Positions 32,377-41,974 are shown, numbered from the stretch's first letter. The stretch: DNA of 64,000 bases from Lachnotalea sp. AF33-28 (GCF_003477885.1 NZ_QUEE01000013.1:62001-126000), one strand, 5' to 3'. The notes: generated by a model not told the origin, from the sequence alone. Numbers and translations are program-made.

Positions 32377-33954
32377 ATGAAAAGATTTAAGAGGTCAATT
32401 GCGCTGTTTCTTGCGGCAGTGATGCTGATGGGAGCTGTCGGCTGCAGCCAGAAGGCGCAGAACGGTGACAAAGAAACAAAAAGCCCCGAAACCACAGCGG
32501 CTGCGGCCACTGAGGGCACGAAGGCAGCGGGGAGCGAAGCGGAGAGCACGAAAGCTGTATCTGACGGCGCACAGGTGGAGCTGCTGGTGGATATGCACGG
32601 CTGGATGCCCACGATTAATACGGAGGCCACGGAAGAAAACCCCAACGTGTTTCTGTCTCCTCAGGTGATCGCCGATGCCTTTCAGGAGATGTATCCGAAT
32701 ATTACGGTAAAATGGGCGCGGACCAAACCGGTCGGTGCGCTGCAGGCGGAGACGGCGGAGTGGTTCACCACCCAGATCAACGCCGGCAACTGCCCGGCCA
32801 TCGCATTCAGCTGGGGAACCCAGTATCAGGACAGGGACTGGTATCTGCCGCTGGATGAATATCTGGATACGCCCAATGAATTCGTGGAAGGCAATGAGAA
32901 ATGGCGGGATCTGTTCCCGGAGTATCTCTGGACCAATTCCAGCGTAGCGGATGCCAATCAGAAGGTGGTTGCCATTCCCATCGCGCTGTATGCCGGCCCG
33001 GCCACCGGTTATTTCTACAATCAGGACGCATTTGATGAGCTGGGGCTTCAGGTTCCGAAGACCTGGGAAGAACTGATCACAGCCGCCGGCAAGCTGAAGG
33101 AAGCCGGTTATACCGGCGTATCGCCGACCAATATCCTGCCCAACATTACCTTCGGCTCCTGGGTGGAGCAATTCTCGGTGGGGCCTTACATAGCGGCAGG
33201 CATCATGGATGAAACAGATTACGACAAAGATGGCAAGGTATCGACAGCGGAGCAGCTGCGTGCGGTGAAAGCCGGGCTGTACAACCCCGTGGATAAAGAA
33301 TACGCAAAGGAATTTTTCCGTCAGCTGAAGCGTTATTATACCGAAGTTCTGGAGACCGGCTGGGAAAGCACGGATTATGTATCGCTCTGGAACGAAGGCA
33401 AGGTCGGCATGAGAGAGGATGGCACCTGGATCCTCCAGTCTGAAAACAGCAATAAGGAAAGAAAATGCGCATATGGCGTGTTCGCCGTGCCTCCGATCCA
33501 GAAGGATACCACCGAATACGCGGCGGACGCTGCATACACGGAAGCGGGCCCCTACCAGCCCGACCCCGATCTTCAGCTGAATATCATGAAGCCTGCTGTG
33601 GAAGGCAAGCCGGAAGTGCTGGATGCTGCCGTTAAATTCCTGAAATTTTTGACCACACCGGAGAACATCAGCGCTCTGGTTTTAGAGCAGGGCTCGGATA
33701 TCGGCGCAGTGAAGGGCGCGGATGTGCCCCCGATCCTTACGGACTGGATCAGCCAGCCGTTTGCGGTGACACCTAAGACAAACTGGCCCGGCGCATTTAC
33801 CGACGAGCAGGGGTTAGCCCTGGACAGCAATTTTGAGCTTTGGGTGAAAGACAGCATGGAAGATGACGAATTCTTTGAAAAAGTGAACGAGATCCAGCAG
33901 AAGGGTGCAGATGACTACATTAAGAGCATGAATGTGGACACGACCGGCTGGTAG
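32377..33954 (+). CDS. Sugar ABC transporter substrate-binding lipoprotein
   Basis: The 525-residue protein has a signal peptide ending in lipobox GAVGC, a Ser/Thr/Ala/Glu-rich linker (about 22-65), and a family 1 solute-binding fold (FYNQDAFDELGLQVPKTWEEL is the usual motif). It would bind a carbohydrate outside the cell and feed the permeases encoded at 34502 and 35483. ATG 32377 follows AAGGAGG. No ATPase is encoded in the operon, so a shared MsmK-type ATPase encoded elsewhere is likely. Confidence 0.93.
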   Translation: MKRFKRSIALFLAAVMLMGAVGCSQKAQNGDKETKSPETTAAAATEGTKAAGSEAESTKAVSDGAQVELLVDMHGWMPTINTEATEENPNVFLSPQVIADAFQEMYPNITVKWARTKPVGALQAETAEWFTTQINAGNCPAIAFSWGTQYQDRDWYLPLDEYLDTPNEFVEGNEKWRDLFPEYLWTNSSVADANQKVVAIPIALYAGPATGYFYNQDAFDELGLQVPKTWEELITAAGKLKEAGYTGVSPTNILPNITFGSWVEQFSVGPYIAAGIMDETDYDKDGKVSTAEQLRAVKAGLYNPVDKEYAKEFFRQLKRYYTEVLETGWESTDYVSLWNEGKVGMREDGTWILQSENSNKERKCAYGVFAVPPIQKDTTEYAADAAYTEAGPYQPDPDLQLNIMKPAVEGKPEVLDAAVKFLKFLTTPENISALVLEQGSDIGAVKGADVPPILTDWISQPFAVTPKTNWPGAFTDEQGLALDSNFELWVKDSMEDDEFFEKVNEIQQKGADDYIKSMNVDTTGW

Positions 33955-33960
33955 AAAACG

Positions 33961-33978
33961 GCGGAGCAGAGTCTCCGC
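33961..33978 (+). other. Hairpin after the binding-protein gene
   Basis: GCGGAG/CTCCGC with a six-base loop, without a T run. Such stems often stabilise the binding-protein mRNA relative to downstream genes. Confidence 0.45.
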
Positions 33979-34013
33979 ACAAAAAGAATGCAAGAAAGCG
34001 GGTGTGCTTCAGA

Positions 34014-34487
34014 ATGAAATCAGGGGTTAAGAGAAAACTTATCATATTTCTGGCAGTATGCCTCGGACTCTGCCTGATTGCCGGATTTGACTATGCAAGG
34101 TCCAGGATGTTTCATATCAGCCTGGTGAGCATGGATCCGAATCCGGCGGTGGCGGACGGACAGACGCCGGTGACCGTCACACTGCTTCTGACGGATCATG
34201 CCGGCCAGCCCGTGGAGGGGCACACCCTGTTCGCGATCTCAAAGAACGGAGGCATGTTTCATTCCCAGAGAGAAGTGACGGACGGCAAAGGGGCAGTGAG
34301 CTTTATCTACTACCCCTATAAGGCCTCCGGCATCACTGAACTCCGGGACGTATGCCTTTCCTTTTCCGATGAATCCAACTCTGTGTTCATTGAAATCAAT
34401 ACGAAGGCTGAGTTTCTGCTGGAACTGAAAAAACCGGAAACAACAAAAACCGACAGCTCAATACTGGACGGCATATTTGGCGAGTGA
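34014..34487 (+). CDS. Membrane-anchored Ig-like (Big-1 type) protein
   Basis: The 157-residue product has one N-terminal membrane helix (about 6-22) and one extracytoplasmic Ig-like domain: SMDPNPAVADGQTPVTVTLLL and GAVSFIYYPYKASG resemble bacterial Big-1 domains. The C terminus is low-complexity. It sits between the binding-protein gene and the first permease gene of a sugar ABC operon, an unusual place for such a gene. It may help hold substrate or the binding protein near the membrane; this is inference. Confidence 0.72.
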   Translation: MKSGVKRKLIIFLAVCLGLCLIAGFDYARSRMFHISLVSMDPNPAVADGQTPVTVTLLLTDHAGQPVEGHTLFAISKNGGMFHSQREVTDGKGAVSFIYYPYKASGITELRDVCLSFSDESNSVFIEINTKAEFLLELKKPETTKTDSSILDGIFGE

Positions 34488-34501
34488 GGAGGCGAGAGCC
34501 T

Positions 34502-35455
34502 GTGCGCACGGCGTGCGGGCGAAAAGAGATGATGAAGAGCAAAAATACAAAGGGACTGCTTCACCGGATCTGGAAGGGCAGATATGCCTATCTGTTCCTG
34601 CTGCCTCTGTTTGCGGGCCTGATTCTGTTTTCCTATTACCCTCCGGTGCTGGGCGTCTACCGTTCCTTTTTTGACTGGGACGGGGTGAGGGAAGGGGTTT
34701 TTACCGGTCTGGACAACTACAGGAAGCTGTTTCAGGATGAGGTGTTTTTAAATTCTGTCCCCACGATGTTTAAGATCATGATACCAAAGCTGCTGATCGG
34801 CATCATTGTACCGCTCATTATGGCAGAGATGATATTTTCGGTCAGAAACAAGAAATATCAGTCCATGTACCGCGTGCTGATCCTGCTGCCCATCGTGGCG
34901 CCGGGCATTGTGGGAACGCTGATCTGGAAAAACATATTTGATCCCAACGGAGGGCTTCTGACCGCCATTTTAAAGGCCTTAGGCATCCTTGGAGAAGAAC
35001 AGATCGTGGACTGGCTGGGCAGCGTTAAAACGGTAATCCCTTCCATCATCTTTATGGGGTTTCCCTGGATCGGAGGAACCAGCGTGCTGATCTACATGTC
35101 CGGGCTGATGGGAATCTCCCAGGAAGTGATTGAGGCTTCGCGGCTGGACGGCTGCAGCACCTTAAAAAGAATCTGTTTTATCGATCTGCCCAATATCGTG
35201 GGCCAGATCCGGTATTTTCTGGTCTTCGGCATCATCGGCGGCCTGCAGGACTACAGCGTGCAGATCGTCCTGACACAGGGGCGGCCGGGATACGCGACTT
35301 ATGTGCCGGGCTACTATATGTACTTGCAGGCGTTTACCGCGGGCAACATGGGATATGCCTGTGCCATCGGCACCGTGATCTTTGTGGTGATCGCGCTGAT
35401 CACCGCCCTGACGTTTAAACTGATGAATGCCGGCCGGTTCGATGTGGACAGCTGA
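34502..35455 (+). CDS. Sugar ABC transporter permease (MalF/UgpA type)
   Basis: This protein of about 317 residues has six membrane helices and the coupling motif EASRLDGCSTLKRICFIDLP. It pairs with the permease encoded at 35483. GTG 34502 is chosen because AGGAGG lies at 34487-34492; GTG 34484 and ATG 34529 or 34532 are alternatives with poorer sites. The exact N terminus therefore remains uncertain by up to ten residues. Confidence 0.9.
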   Translation: MRTACGRKEMMKSKNTKGLLHRIWKGRYAYLFLLPLFAGLILFSYYPPVLGVYRSFFDWDGVREGVFTGLDNYRKLFQDEVFLNSVPTMFKIMIPKLLIGIIVPLIMAEMIFSVRNKKYQSMYRVLILLPIVAPGIVGTLIWKNIFDPNGGLLTAILKALGILGEEQIVDWLGSVKTVIPSIIFMGFPWIGGTSVLIYMSGLMGISQEVIEASRLDGCSTLKRICFIDLPNIVGQIRYFLVFGIIGGLQDYSVQIVLTQGRPGYATYVPGYYMYLQAFTAGNMGYACAIGTVIFVVIALITALTFKLMNAGRFDVDS

Positions 35456-35482
35456 CGGATTCCGGCGGAAAAGAGGGTTTGC

Positions 35483-36316
35483 ATGAAAAAAAGGAAAAAG
35501 CTTAGCATACCGCAGGCCTGCCTGCATATCATTATTATTCTGCTTTTATTTATGATGGTTTATCCGCTGGCGATGTCCTTATGGAACGCGTTTAAGTCCC
35601 AGTCGGCCTATGACTACACGAAATGGTATCCCACGCTGCCGCTGCGTTTGAGCAATATGGCCGTTGCCTTCAGCCAGACCTGGAGATATGTGTTAAACAC
35701 TGTGATCGTCGCGGCGGCAGGGGTGGGCGGATGCCTGTTCATCGCCTCCCTGTCGGCGTATGTATTCGCCAGGATGGAGTTTCCGGGAAGAAAAATTCTG
35801 TTCGCGATGGTGATCGCGCTGATGATGGTGCCCGGCATACTGACGCTGGTTCCCTCCTATTCAATCTACCGTTCCCTGGGCCTTTTGGACAGCCTGACAG
35901 TGCTGATCCTTCCGATCGTCATTGGGGGATCCATATTCGGCGTATTCCTTCTGAATGCCTTTTTTAAAAGCCTGCCCAAAGATATCTTTGAGGCGGCCAG
36001 GATCGACGGCGCCGGTGAATTCCAGTGCTACAGCAGGATTGCCATCCCGCTGTGCATGCCGATCATGGGAACGCTTGCCATCATGAAAGTGATTGACGTC
36101 TGGAACGATTATCTGTGGCCGATGATCACGATCCACGACTATGAAAAACTGACGATTTCGGCCGGGCTTCTGGTATCCTTTACCAAGCAGTATTCCAGCA
36201 ATATGCCGGTCACATTTTCCGGCTACCTTGTGGCATCCATCCCGCTGATCATCCTGTTTGTGACGGCAAATAAATATTATATAGAAGGTCTGGTGAGCAG
36301 CGCGATCAAGATGTGA
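35483..36316 (+). CDS. Sugar ABC transporter permease (MalG type)
   Basis: The 277-residue inner-membrane protein has six helices and the MalG-type coupling loop EAARIDGAGEFQCYSRIAIPLCMP. It forms a heterodimeric channel with the permease encoded at 34502. The start follows AAAAGAGGG. Genes for a nucleoside hydrolase and a glycosidase-like lipoprotein follow on the same strand. Confidence 0.93.
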   Translation: MKKRKKLSIPQACLHIIIILLLFMMVYPLAMSLWNAFKSQSAYDYTKWYPTLPLRLSNMAVAFSQTWRYVLNTVIVAAAGVGGCLFIASLSAYVFARMEFPGRKILFAMVIALMMVPGILTLVPSYSIYRSLGLLDSLTVLILPIVIGGSIFGVFLLNAFFKSLPKDIFEAARIDGAGEFQCYSRIAIPLCMPIMGTLAIMKVIDVWNDYLWPMITIHDYEKLTISAGLLVSFTKQYSSNMPVTFSGYLVASIPLIILFVTANKYYIEGLVSSAIKM

Positions 36317-36427
36317 CCGCCTGCGGCGGGGCGCGTAAGCGGCATAATATCTTGTCGCCAGCCGATTGAGTATGAAGAAAACAGAAAGGCAGATGGCTGC
36401 TGATTGCTGCGGCCACAGGAACTTTAT

Positions 36428-37351
36428 ATGAGCAAGAGAATACCGGTGATAATAGATACGGATATAGGGGATGACATTGATGATGCATTTGCGCTGTGCC
36501 TTGCGATGCAGAGCCCGGAGATAGAGATTCTGGGTGTGACCACGGTATTTAAAAATTCGCGGGCCCGGGCGATGATCGCAAAAAGGCTGCTTGAGCTTGG
36601 CGGACATCCGGATATCCCTGTGGCGGCAGGGGCATCCATCCCTCTGTCCAATCCGGAGATGTTTGGAAAACCGGTGGATTTTGAAGAGCTTCCGAAATCC
36701 TACCGGCCGGAATATGAGACCGGGCTTTATTCGGTACTCACGGGGATGGAGCTGATCATCTCCATACTGGAAAACAGCAGCGAGCCGGTCACCGTTGTGA
36801 CACTGGGTGCGCTGACGAATATCGCGGATGTGCTGCGCTACCGGCCGGACCTGAAGAAAAAAATCCGGCAGATCAATGTGATGGGCGGCGCTTACTATAT
36901 GAACTGGACGGAATATAACTACGCGTGTGATCCGGAAGCGGCGGATATGGTCATGTGTTCAGGGCTGACCGTAAAGGCTGTGGGGATCGATGTCACGCTG
37001 CACTGTGTGCCCGAAAAAAAGTGGATGCTGGCGCTGAACAGCCATACACATCCCTGTATCCAAATGCTGATGGAGATGTGCAGGATGTGGACGAAAGACG
37101 GAAACGTCTGCCTCCATGATCCTCTGGCTCTGTGGAGCGTGTTTGACGAGAGCGTTTTAGAATTTGAGCAGCAGATATACCGTGTGGAAAGCCGGGCGCG
37201 GTTTACCAGAGGAATCTGTATCAAACTCTCCGACCACAACTGGCAGATGCCCGGAAGGGACAGCCGGCTCTATGTAGCAAAACAGGTGGATGCCCCGGCA
37301 TTCGTTGCCCGCTGTATGGATCGGATTGTATCCATGGGAGAGATGAAATGA
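36428..37351 (+). CDS. Inosine-uridine nucleoside N-ribohydrolase family protein
   Basis: The 307-residue protein carries the calcium-binding signature DTDIGDDIDDAFAL near the N terminus and NVMGGAYY in the active-site region, as in nucleoside hydrolases that cleave the N-glycosidic bond of ribonucleosides. Substrate cannot be set: several members act on other N-ribosides. ATG 36428 follows CACAGGA. It overlaps the downstream lipoprotein gene by four bases (ATGA), so both belong to the sugar ABC operon. Confidence 0.85.
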   Translation: MSKRIPVIIDTDIGDDIDDAFALCLAMQSPEIEILGVTTVFKNSRARAMIAKRLLELGGHPDIPVAAGASIPLSNPEMFGKPVDFEELPKSYRPEYETGLYSVLTGMELIISILENSSEPVTVVTLGALTNIADVLRYRPDLKKKIRQINVMGGAYYMNWTEYNYACDPEAADMVMCSGLTVKAVGIDVTLHCVPEKKWMLALNSHTHPCIQMLMEMCRMWTKDGNVCLHDPLALWSVFDESVLEFEQQIYRVESRARFTRGICIKLSDHNWQMPGRDSRLYVAKQVDAPAFVARCMDRIVSMGEMK

Positions 37352-38667
37352 AACAGGGGAAAGGATGCAGGCTTTTATGCTGTCTGTTCGCCGCGCTTAC
37401 AGTCTTAGGAGGCTGCAGCAGTCAGGAGGAAAAGGATTTGGACCGTTATATTGTTCTGATGTATACAAATAAAGTCTATCAGGAGATAGAGTGTTATCTG
37501 CCGGAAATGAAATATCTCTATGGGGAAAATGATCCTGAATCCGGAAGGATGTACGGCTTTGGCGTACCCGGCCCCATGCTGTTAACCCAGTCGGTGGAGG
37601 AGATGAAAGAGCAGGTCGGCGCGTGTCTTGATATGGCGGAGAAGGAAAATATCCCTGTGTATTTCCAGGTGGATGACGTGAATAACTACACGACCCAGTT
37701 CGGAGGAAACGCGGAGGTTAAATTCTATGAGGACCCCGAAATGTGCGAATGGATCGCCTTCCCTAAGGAAGGCGAAAGCTATGGGGGTGAAATGCAGTAC
37801 GGGGAACTGCCGCAGTACTGGTTTAACTGGGGAAATTGGAGGAAGGCTAAGGCATTTCCCAACCTGGCATCGGATAAGCTTAAGAACTATGTGGTGCAGC
37901 AGCTGAAGGAGGGGGTTCTTGAACCGCTTGCCAGCAGGCTGAAGCAGTGGGAGAAAGAGGGGCGGGAGTATCTGCTGGCCGGCCTCTGCCTGGGGTGGGA
38001 GACGCATATCCCGGATTATTCGGACGACAATCCGCTGCTGAAGATCGATAAAAATTCCCCTCCCTATCACGGCAGGGAAATGTACGGATGGGAGATGGCG
38101 CCCTACGGCTACAGCGCTCTTTACAGCCTTGGCTATGATCAGGAAAGGCTGGATAAAGAAGCCGGCGAACAGGGGATCAGCGCGGACGAACTGCGCAAAG
38201 AGCTGTTGTATCAGGTGATTCACGATTATTCGGAGCTGCTGTGCAAAACTGCCTGGGAGGCCGGCATCCCGAGAGAGAAAATCTTCACCCATACCGTGTC
38301 CTATGCTTCATACTGCGGGGTGGAAAACACCTTCACACCGCCGATCTGGTGTGCGGTAAACGACTACAGCATACCGGGCTATACCATGAGCCCTGTGACC
38401 TGCAGATATGATCTCAAGGCGATGAAGGAACAGATCGCGGCTGCCGATCCGGATATGCAGTGGTTTGCCAATGCGGAAGGCTATGCTGCCGGCGTCAATG
38501 AAGAGGCGGATGCGGACGCCTATTTTCAGGAGCTTTTTGACAATGGAGCCATAGTGGTGACCGCTTTTGGCTATGCCGATCCGCCTACCAGATATTTTAC
38601 ATTCAAACGCACGCCGGAATTCGGATACAATATCGCGGTGAATAAATGGCTGGCAGGAGAAAAATAG
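37348..38667 (+). CDS. Lipoprotein, glycosidase-like, end of sugar operon
   Basis: The 439-residue product begins with a lipoprotein signal peptide (lipobox LGGC, about residue 23). The mature part is rich in aromatic residues and contains AGLCLGWETHIPDY and FANAEGYAAGVNEEAD, segments suggestive of a TIM-barrel glycoside hydrolase with acidic catalytic residues, but I cannot assign a family. Start ATG overlaps the nucleoside hydrolase stop. Its place at the end of the sugar ABC operon suggests surface processing of the transported compound. Confidence 0.65.
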   Translation: MKQGKGCRLLCCLFAALTVLGGCSSQEEKDLDRYIVLMYTNKVYQEIECYLPEMKYLYGENDPESGRMYGFGVPGPMLLTQSVEEMKEQVGACLDMAEKENIPVYFQVDDVNNYTTQFGGNAEVKFYEDPEMCEWIAFPKEGESYGGEMQYGELPQYWFNWGNWRKAKAFPNLASDKLKNYVVQQLKEGVLEPLASRLKQWEKEGREYLLAGLCLGWETHIPDYSDDNPLLKIDKNSPPYHGREMYGWEMAPYGYSALYSLGYDQERLDKEAGEQGISADELRKELLYQVIHDYSELLCKTAWEAGIPREKIFTHTVSYASYCGVENTFTPPIWCAVNDYSIPGYTMSPVTCRYDLKAMKEQIAAADPDMQWFANAEGYAAGVNEEADADAYFQELFDNGAIVVTAFGYADPPTRYFTFKRTPEFGYNIAVNKWLAGEK

Positions 38668-38746
38668 CATTTTGCACAAAAATTACATAAATTTTACCCA
38701 AACTTATCAATGTAAGAAAAATGTCAAAAAAACGTAAAATATGCAT

Positions 38747-38774
38747 TTGAAATTCCTCCGATCTATGTTATGAT
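38747..38774 (+). promoter_or_regulatory. Promoter of the Na/Pi symporter gene
   Basis: TTGAAA (38747-38752) and TATGAT (38769-38774) are 16 bases apart. Confidence 0.6.
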
Positions 38775-38809
38775 GATTTTGTATGACTACGGTTTAGGAG
38801 GAATTTTTC

Positions 38810-40507
38810 ATGTCCATAAGCGACATAGGAATGTTATTTCAGTTCATAGGCGGCGTAGGGATGTTTCTCTACGGCATGAATATCATGGCGGACGGCATGC
38901 AGAAGTCCGCAGGAAGCAGGATGAGCCATCTGCTGGGTGTTCTGACCAGCAACCGTCTGATGGCGGTATGCGTGGGAGCGCTGGTCACCGCGATTATCCA
39001 GAGCAGCGGCGCCACCACCGTCATGGTGGTCGGATTTGTAAATGCCGGCATTTTAAGTCTGTCACAGGCCGTTGGCGTGATTATGGGCGCTAACATCGGC
39101 ACGACGATCACAGCATGGATCGTATCCATGAGCCAGTTGGGGGATGCGGTCAGCATATTTCAGCCGGCCTTTATCGCCCCGTTCATCATCGGTATCGGAG
39201 CTTTTATTTTCCTTTTTTCCAAAACACAGAAGAAAAAGGTGGCGGGCGAAATCTGCGTGGGTATCGGACTTTTGTTTATCGGCCTGGATTTCATGTCTTC
39301 GGCGGTATCCCCATATACGGACGCTCCGATCTTTGCTAAGGCCTTTACCGCATTGGGCAGCAATCCGCTCCTGGGCATGCTGGTGGGCGTGGCAGTGACG
39401 GCTCTTCTGCAAAGTTCTTCGGCTTCTGTAGGTATCCTGCAGACGCTGGCCATGAACGGAGTGGTGACGGCCAACGCGGCTGTGTACATAACGCTCGGAC
39501 AGAATATCGGTTCCTGTGTGACTGCGCTGATCTCCAGCGCGGGCGCCAACAAAACGGCGAAGCGGGCGGCGGTGGTCCATCTGTCCTTCAACCTGATCGG
39601 CGCGCTTCTGTTTGGAGGCGTGATCTTTATCTATTTCACCTTCTTTAACAGGGCCATGGCAGTTTCCAATATAAACAGCGTGGAGATTTCCATTTTCCAT
39701 ACTATATTTAATATCAGCAATACCGTGCTGCTGTTCCCGTTTGCCAATCAGCTGGTGAAACTGTCCGGCGTCTTTATCCATGACGGCGGCGAACAGCCCC
39801 AGATCCCGATTACGGCGGAGAGCGAAGACCTCACCTTGCTGGAGGAGGACATCAACCGCCATCTGGACAAGCGTATTCTGGAGTCTCCTTCTTTCGCTGT
39901 GGAAACCGTTTCCCAGGAAGTGGTCAACATGGGAGAGATCGCTTTAGGCAATGCCAAACGCGCCGTCGGAGCGGTGTTCTCGGGCGATCGGGATGAGATA
40001 GAGCGCGTATTTGAAACCGAGGCCATGATCGATAAGATCAATACTGTGCTGACCGGTTTCCTGGTCAAGGTCAGCAACCTGTCGCTGAATGAGCAGCAGA
40101 ACGGCGTGATCAACAATCTGTTCTATACGATCAACGATATGGAACGGATCGGGGACCATTCCGAAAATATCGGTGAGCTGGCTCAATATATCGTGGAACA
40201 TAACATCCATTTTACAGATACGGCGCTTAAGGATCTGCGCGATATATCGGACGCGGTGATCCAGAGCGTGGAAAATGCCGTCGAATCCAGGAAAACCATG
40301 AAGATGGAATACGTGCGCAAGGTGATCCAGTATGAGGACGAGGTGGATAATATGGAAGAGGAGCTTCGGGAAAAGCATATTGAACGCCTCTCACAAAACG
40401 AGTGCAGCCCTTCCTCAGGCGTTGTATTCCTGGACCTGATCAGCAATCTGGAACGCGTTTCCGACCACGCCTACAATATCGCAGGTTATGTGAAGGACGA
40501 AATGTAG
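38810..40507 (+). CDS. Na/Pi cotransporter family protein with PhoU-like domain
   Basis: The 565-residue protein has an N-terminal Na/Pi symporter domain of two inverted repeats, each with a QSS motif: ALVTAIIQSSGATTVMVVGF (about residue 60) and ALLQSSSASVGILQTLA (about residue 200). A C-terminal PhoU-like helical domain follows (about 340-560; NDMERIGDHSENI and LERVSDHAYNIAGY). It would import phosphate or another anion with sodium. ATG 38810 follows TAGGAGGAA. The stop codon overlaps the start of a large palindromic element. Confidence 0.93.
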   Translation: MSISDIGMLFQFIGGVGMFLYGMNIMADGMQKSAGSRMSHLLGVLTSNRLMAVCVGALVTAIIQSSGATTVMVVGFVNAGILSLSQAVGVIMGANIGTTITAWIVSMSQLGDAVSIFQPAFIAPFIIGIGAFIFLFSKTQKKKVAGEICVGIGLLFIGLDFMSSAVSPYTDAPIFAKAFTALGSNPLLGMLVGVAVTALLQSSSASVGILQTLAMNGVVTANAAVYITLGQNIGSCVTALISSAGANKTAKRAAVVHLSFNLIGALLFGGVIFIYFTFFNRAMAVSNINSVEISIFHTIFNISNTVLLFPFANQLVKLSGVFIHDGGEQPQIPITAESEDLTLLEEDINRHLDKRILESPSFAVETVSQEVVNMGEIALGNAKRAVGAVFSGDRDEIERVFETEAMIDKINTVLTGFLVKVSNLSLNEQQNGVINNLFYTINDMERIGDHSENIGELAQYIVEHNIHFTDTALKDLRDISDAVIQSVENAVESRKTMKMEYVRKVIQYEDEVDNMEEELREKHIERLSQNECSPSSGVVFLDLISNLERVSDHAYNIAGYVKDEM

Positions 40508-40731
40508 TTACAGTTCACGGCCGCCGATAAAGCAGCGTATGAGAGGGCAGGGTATGGTCCTCATAGGGATCCCTTGAAGCCCGCACAAGGAAGCGCACTG
40601 ATGTGCGCGCAGGTCATCAACCTGGCGGTTGGTGACGATCTGCGCGCTTCACGGAGCGAGAGCGGGTCCCAATGAGGACCATACCCTGCCCTCTCATACG
40701 CGGGAATTTTTCGGTAACTGTGAACAGTAAC
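40507..40731. repeat. Large palindromic intergenic element, copy 2, with nested twin-hairpin
   Basis: Arms 40535-40569 and 40667-40701 (35 bp, one mismatch) lie inside outer ends GTTACAGTTCAC (40507-40518) and GTGAACAGTAAC (40720-40731). Arm sequence differs from copy 1 at several sites but is still self-complementary. The interior holds a twin-hairpin unit (GCGCAC/GTGCGC 40593-40608 and GTCATCAACC/GGTTGGTGAC 40613-40636). The element starts on the last base of the upstream stop codon. The rest of 40732-40865 holds the gapA promoter and leader. Confidence 0.85.
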
Positions 40732-40770
40732 CACGAAATGTAAAAGCTTTATGAAATTGCGAAAAAACAC

Positions 40771-40799
40771 TTGCTATTTCTGGACAAATTAGGTATTAT
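40771..40799 (+). promoter_or_regulatory. Promoter of gapA
   Basis: TTGCTA (40771-40776) and TATTAT (40794-40799) are 17 bases apart, about 65 bases before the start codon. Confidence 0.6.
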
Positions 40800-40865
40800 A
40801 ATTCTGGGTTGATGTTAATTTAACAATCATCAAATATATAAATTTCATTCTAGGAGGAATTGAAA

Positions 40866-41879
40866 ATGGCAGTAAAAGTTGCGATCAATGGATTTGGACG
40901 TATCGGACGTCTGGCATTCAGACAGATGTTTGGAGCTGAAGGCTACGAAGTAGTTGCAATCAACGATCTGACAAGCCCTAAAATGTTAGCTCATCTGTTA
41001 AAATACGACAGCGCACAGGGCAGATATGCATTAGCAGATAAAGTAACAGCTGGCGAAGACTCCATCACTGTAGATGGAAAAGAAATCAAGATCTACGCAA
41101 AGGCTAATCCGGAAGAGCTGCCTTGGGGCGAGCTGGGAGTAGACGTTGTTCTGGAGTGTACAGGCTTCTTTACTTCCAAAGCAAAATCCGAAGCTCATAT
41201 CAAAGCCGGCGCTAAGAAGGTTGTTATTTCCGCACCTGCAGGAAATGATCTTCCTACCGTTGTTTACAGCGTAAATGAGAACACCCTGACAAAGGATGAC
41301 ACCATCATTTCCGCAGCATCCTGTACAACAAACTGCCTGGCTCCTATGGCAAATACCTTAAACAATCTCTGCAAGATCAAAAAGGGATATATGACCACCA
41401 TTCATGCTTACACAGGTGATCAGATGACTCTGGACGGACCTCAGAGAAAGGGCGATTTAAGAAGAGCCCGCGCGGCAGCTGTAAATATCGTTCCCAACTC
41501 CACCGGCGCTGCAAAAGCGATCGGCCTGGTTATCCCTGAATTAAACGGCGTTCTGGATGGCTGTGCACAGCGTGTTCCGGTTCCGACCGGCTCTTTAACA
41601 CAGCTTGTAGCGATCTGCGACGGCAAAGTATCTGCGGATGAAGTGAATGCGGCTATGAAAGCAGCAGCGAGCGAATCCTTCGGATATACCGAAGAAGAAC
41701 TGGTATCTTCTGATATCATCGGCATTACCTTTGGTTCTTTATTTGATGCTACTCAGACAAAGTGCATGGATATGGGTGACGGCACAACTTTAGTAAAGGT
41801 TGTAAGCTGGTACGACAATGAGAACTCTTACACAAGCCAGATGGTTAGAACAATCAAATACTTCGCTGAGCTTGCTTAA
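40866..41879 (+). CDS. gapA: Glyceraldehyde-3-phosphate dehydrogenase
   Basis: The 337-residue enzyme oxidises glyceraldehyde 3-phosphate in glycolysis. The NAD motif INGFGRIGR is at residues 7-15 and the catalytic Cys153 in SCTTNC. ATG 40866 lies after TAGGAGGAA; the TTG at 40860 is upstream in frame but unlikely. Codon use is strongly biased, fitting high expression. It is followed by a terminator and then pgk, tpiA and gpmI in the order of the pathway. Confidence 0.97.
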   Translation: MAVKVAINGFGRIGRLAFRQMFGAEGYEVVAINDLTSPKMLAHLLKYDSAQGRYALADKVTAGEDSITVDGKEIKIYAKANPEELPWGELGVDVVLECTGFFTSKAKSEAHIKAGAKKVVISAPAGNDLPTVVYSVNENTLTKDDTIISAASCTTNCLAPMANTLNNLCKIKKGYMTTIHAYTGDQMTLDGPQRKGDLRRARAAAVNIVPNSTGAAKAIGLVIPELNGVLDGCAQRVPVPTGSLTQLVAICDGKVSADEVNAAMKAAASESFGYTEEELVSSDIIGITFGSLFDATQTKCMDMGDGTTLVKVVSWYDNENSYTSQMVRTIKYFAELA

Positions 41880-41891
41880 TCTTTGACCTTT

Positions 41892-41924
41892 AGGGTCCGG
41901 TCTTTGGACCGGGCCCTGTTTTTG
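41892..41924 (+). terminator. Terminator after gapA
   Basis: AGGGTCCGGTC (41892-41902) / GACCGGGCCCT (41907-41917) with one wobble, followed by GTTTTT. It probably lets gapA be made in excess over pgk. Confidence 0.75.
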
Positions 41925-41974
41925 GTTTTTACGTAATTTCAGAAAATACTTCAATCATATAAGGAGATTTGGCT

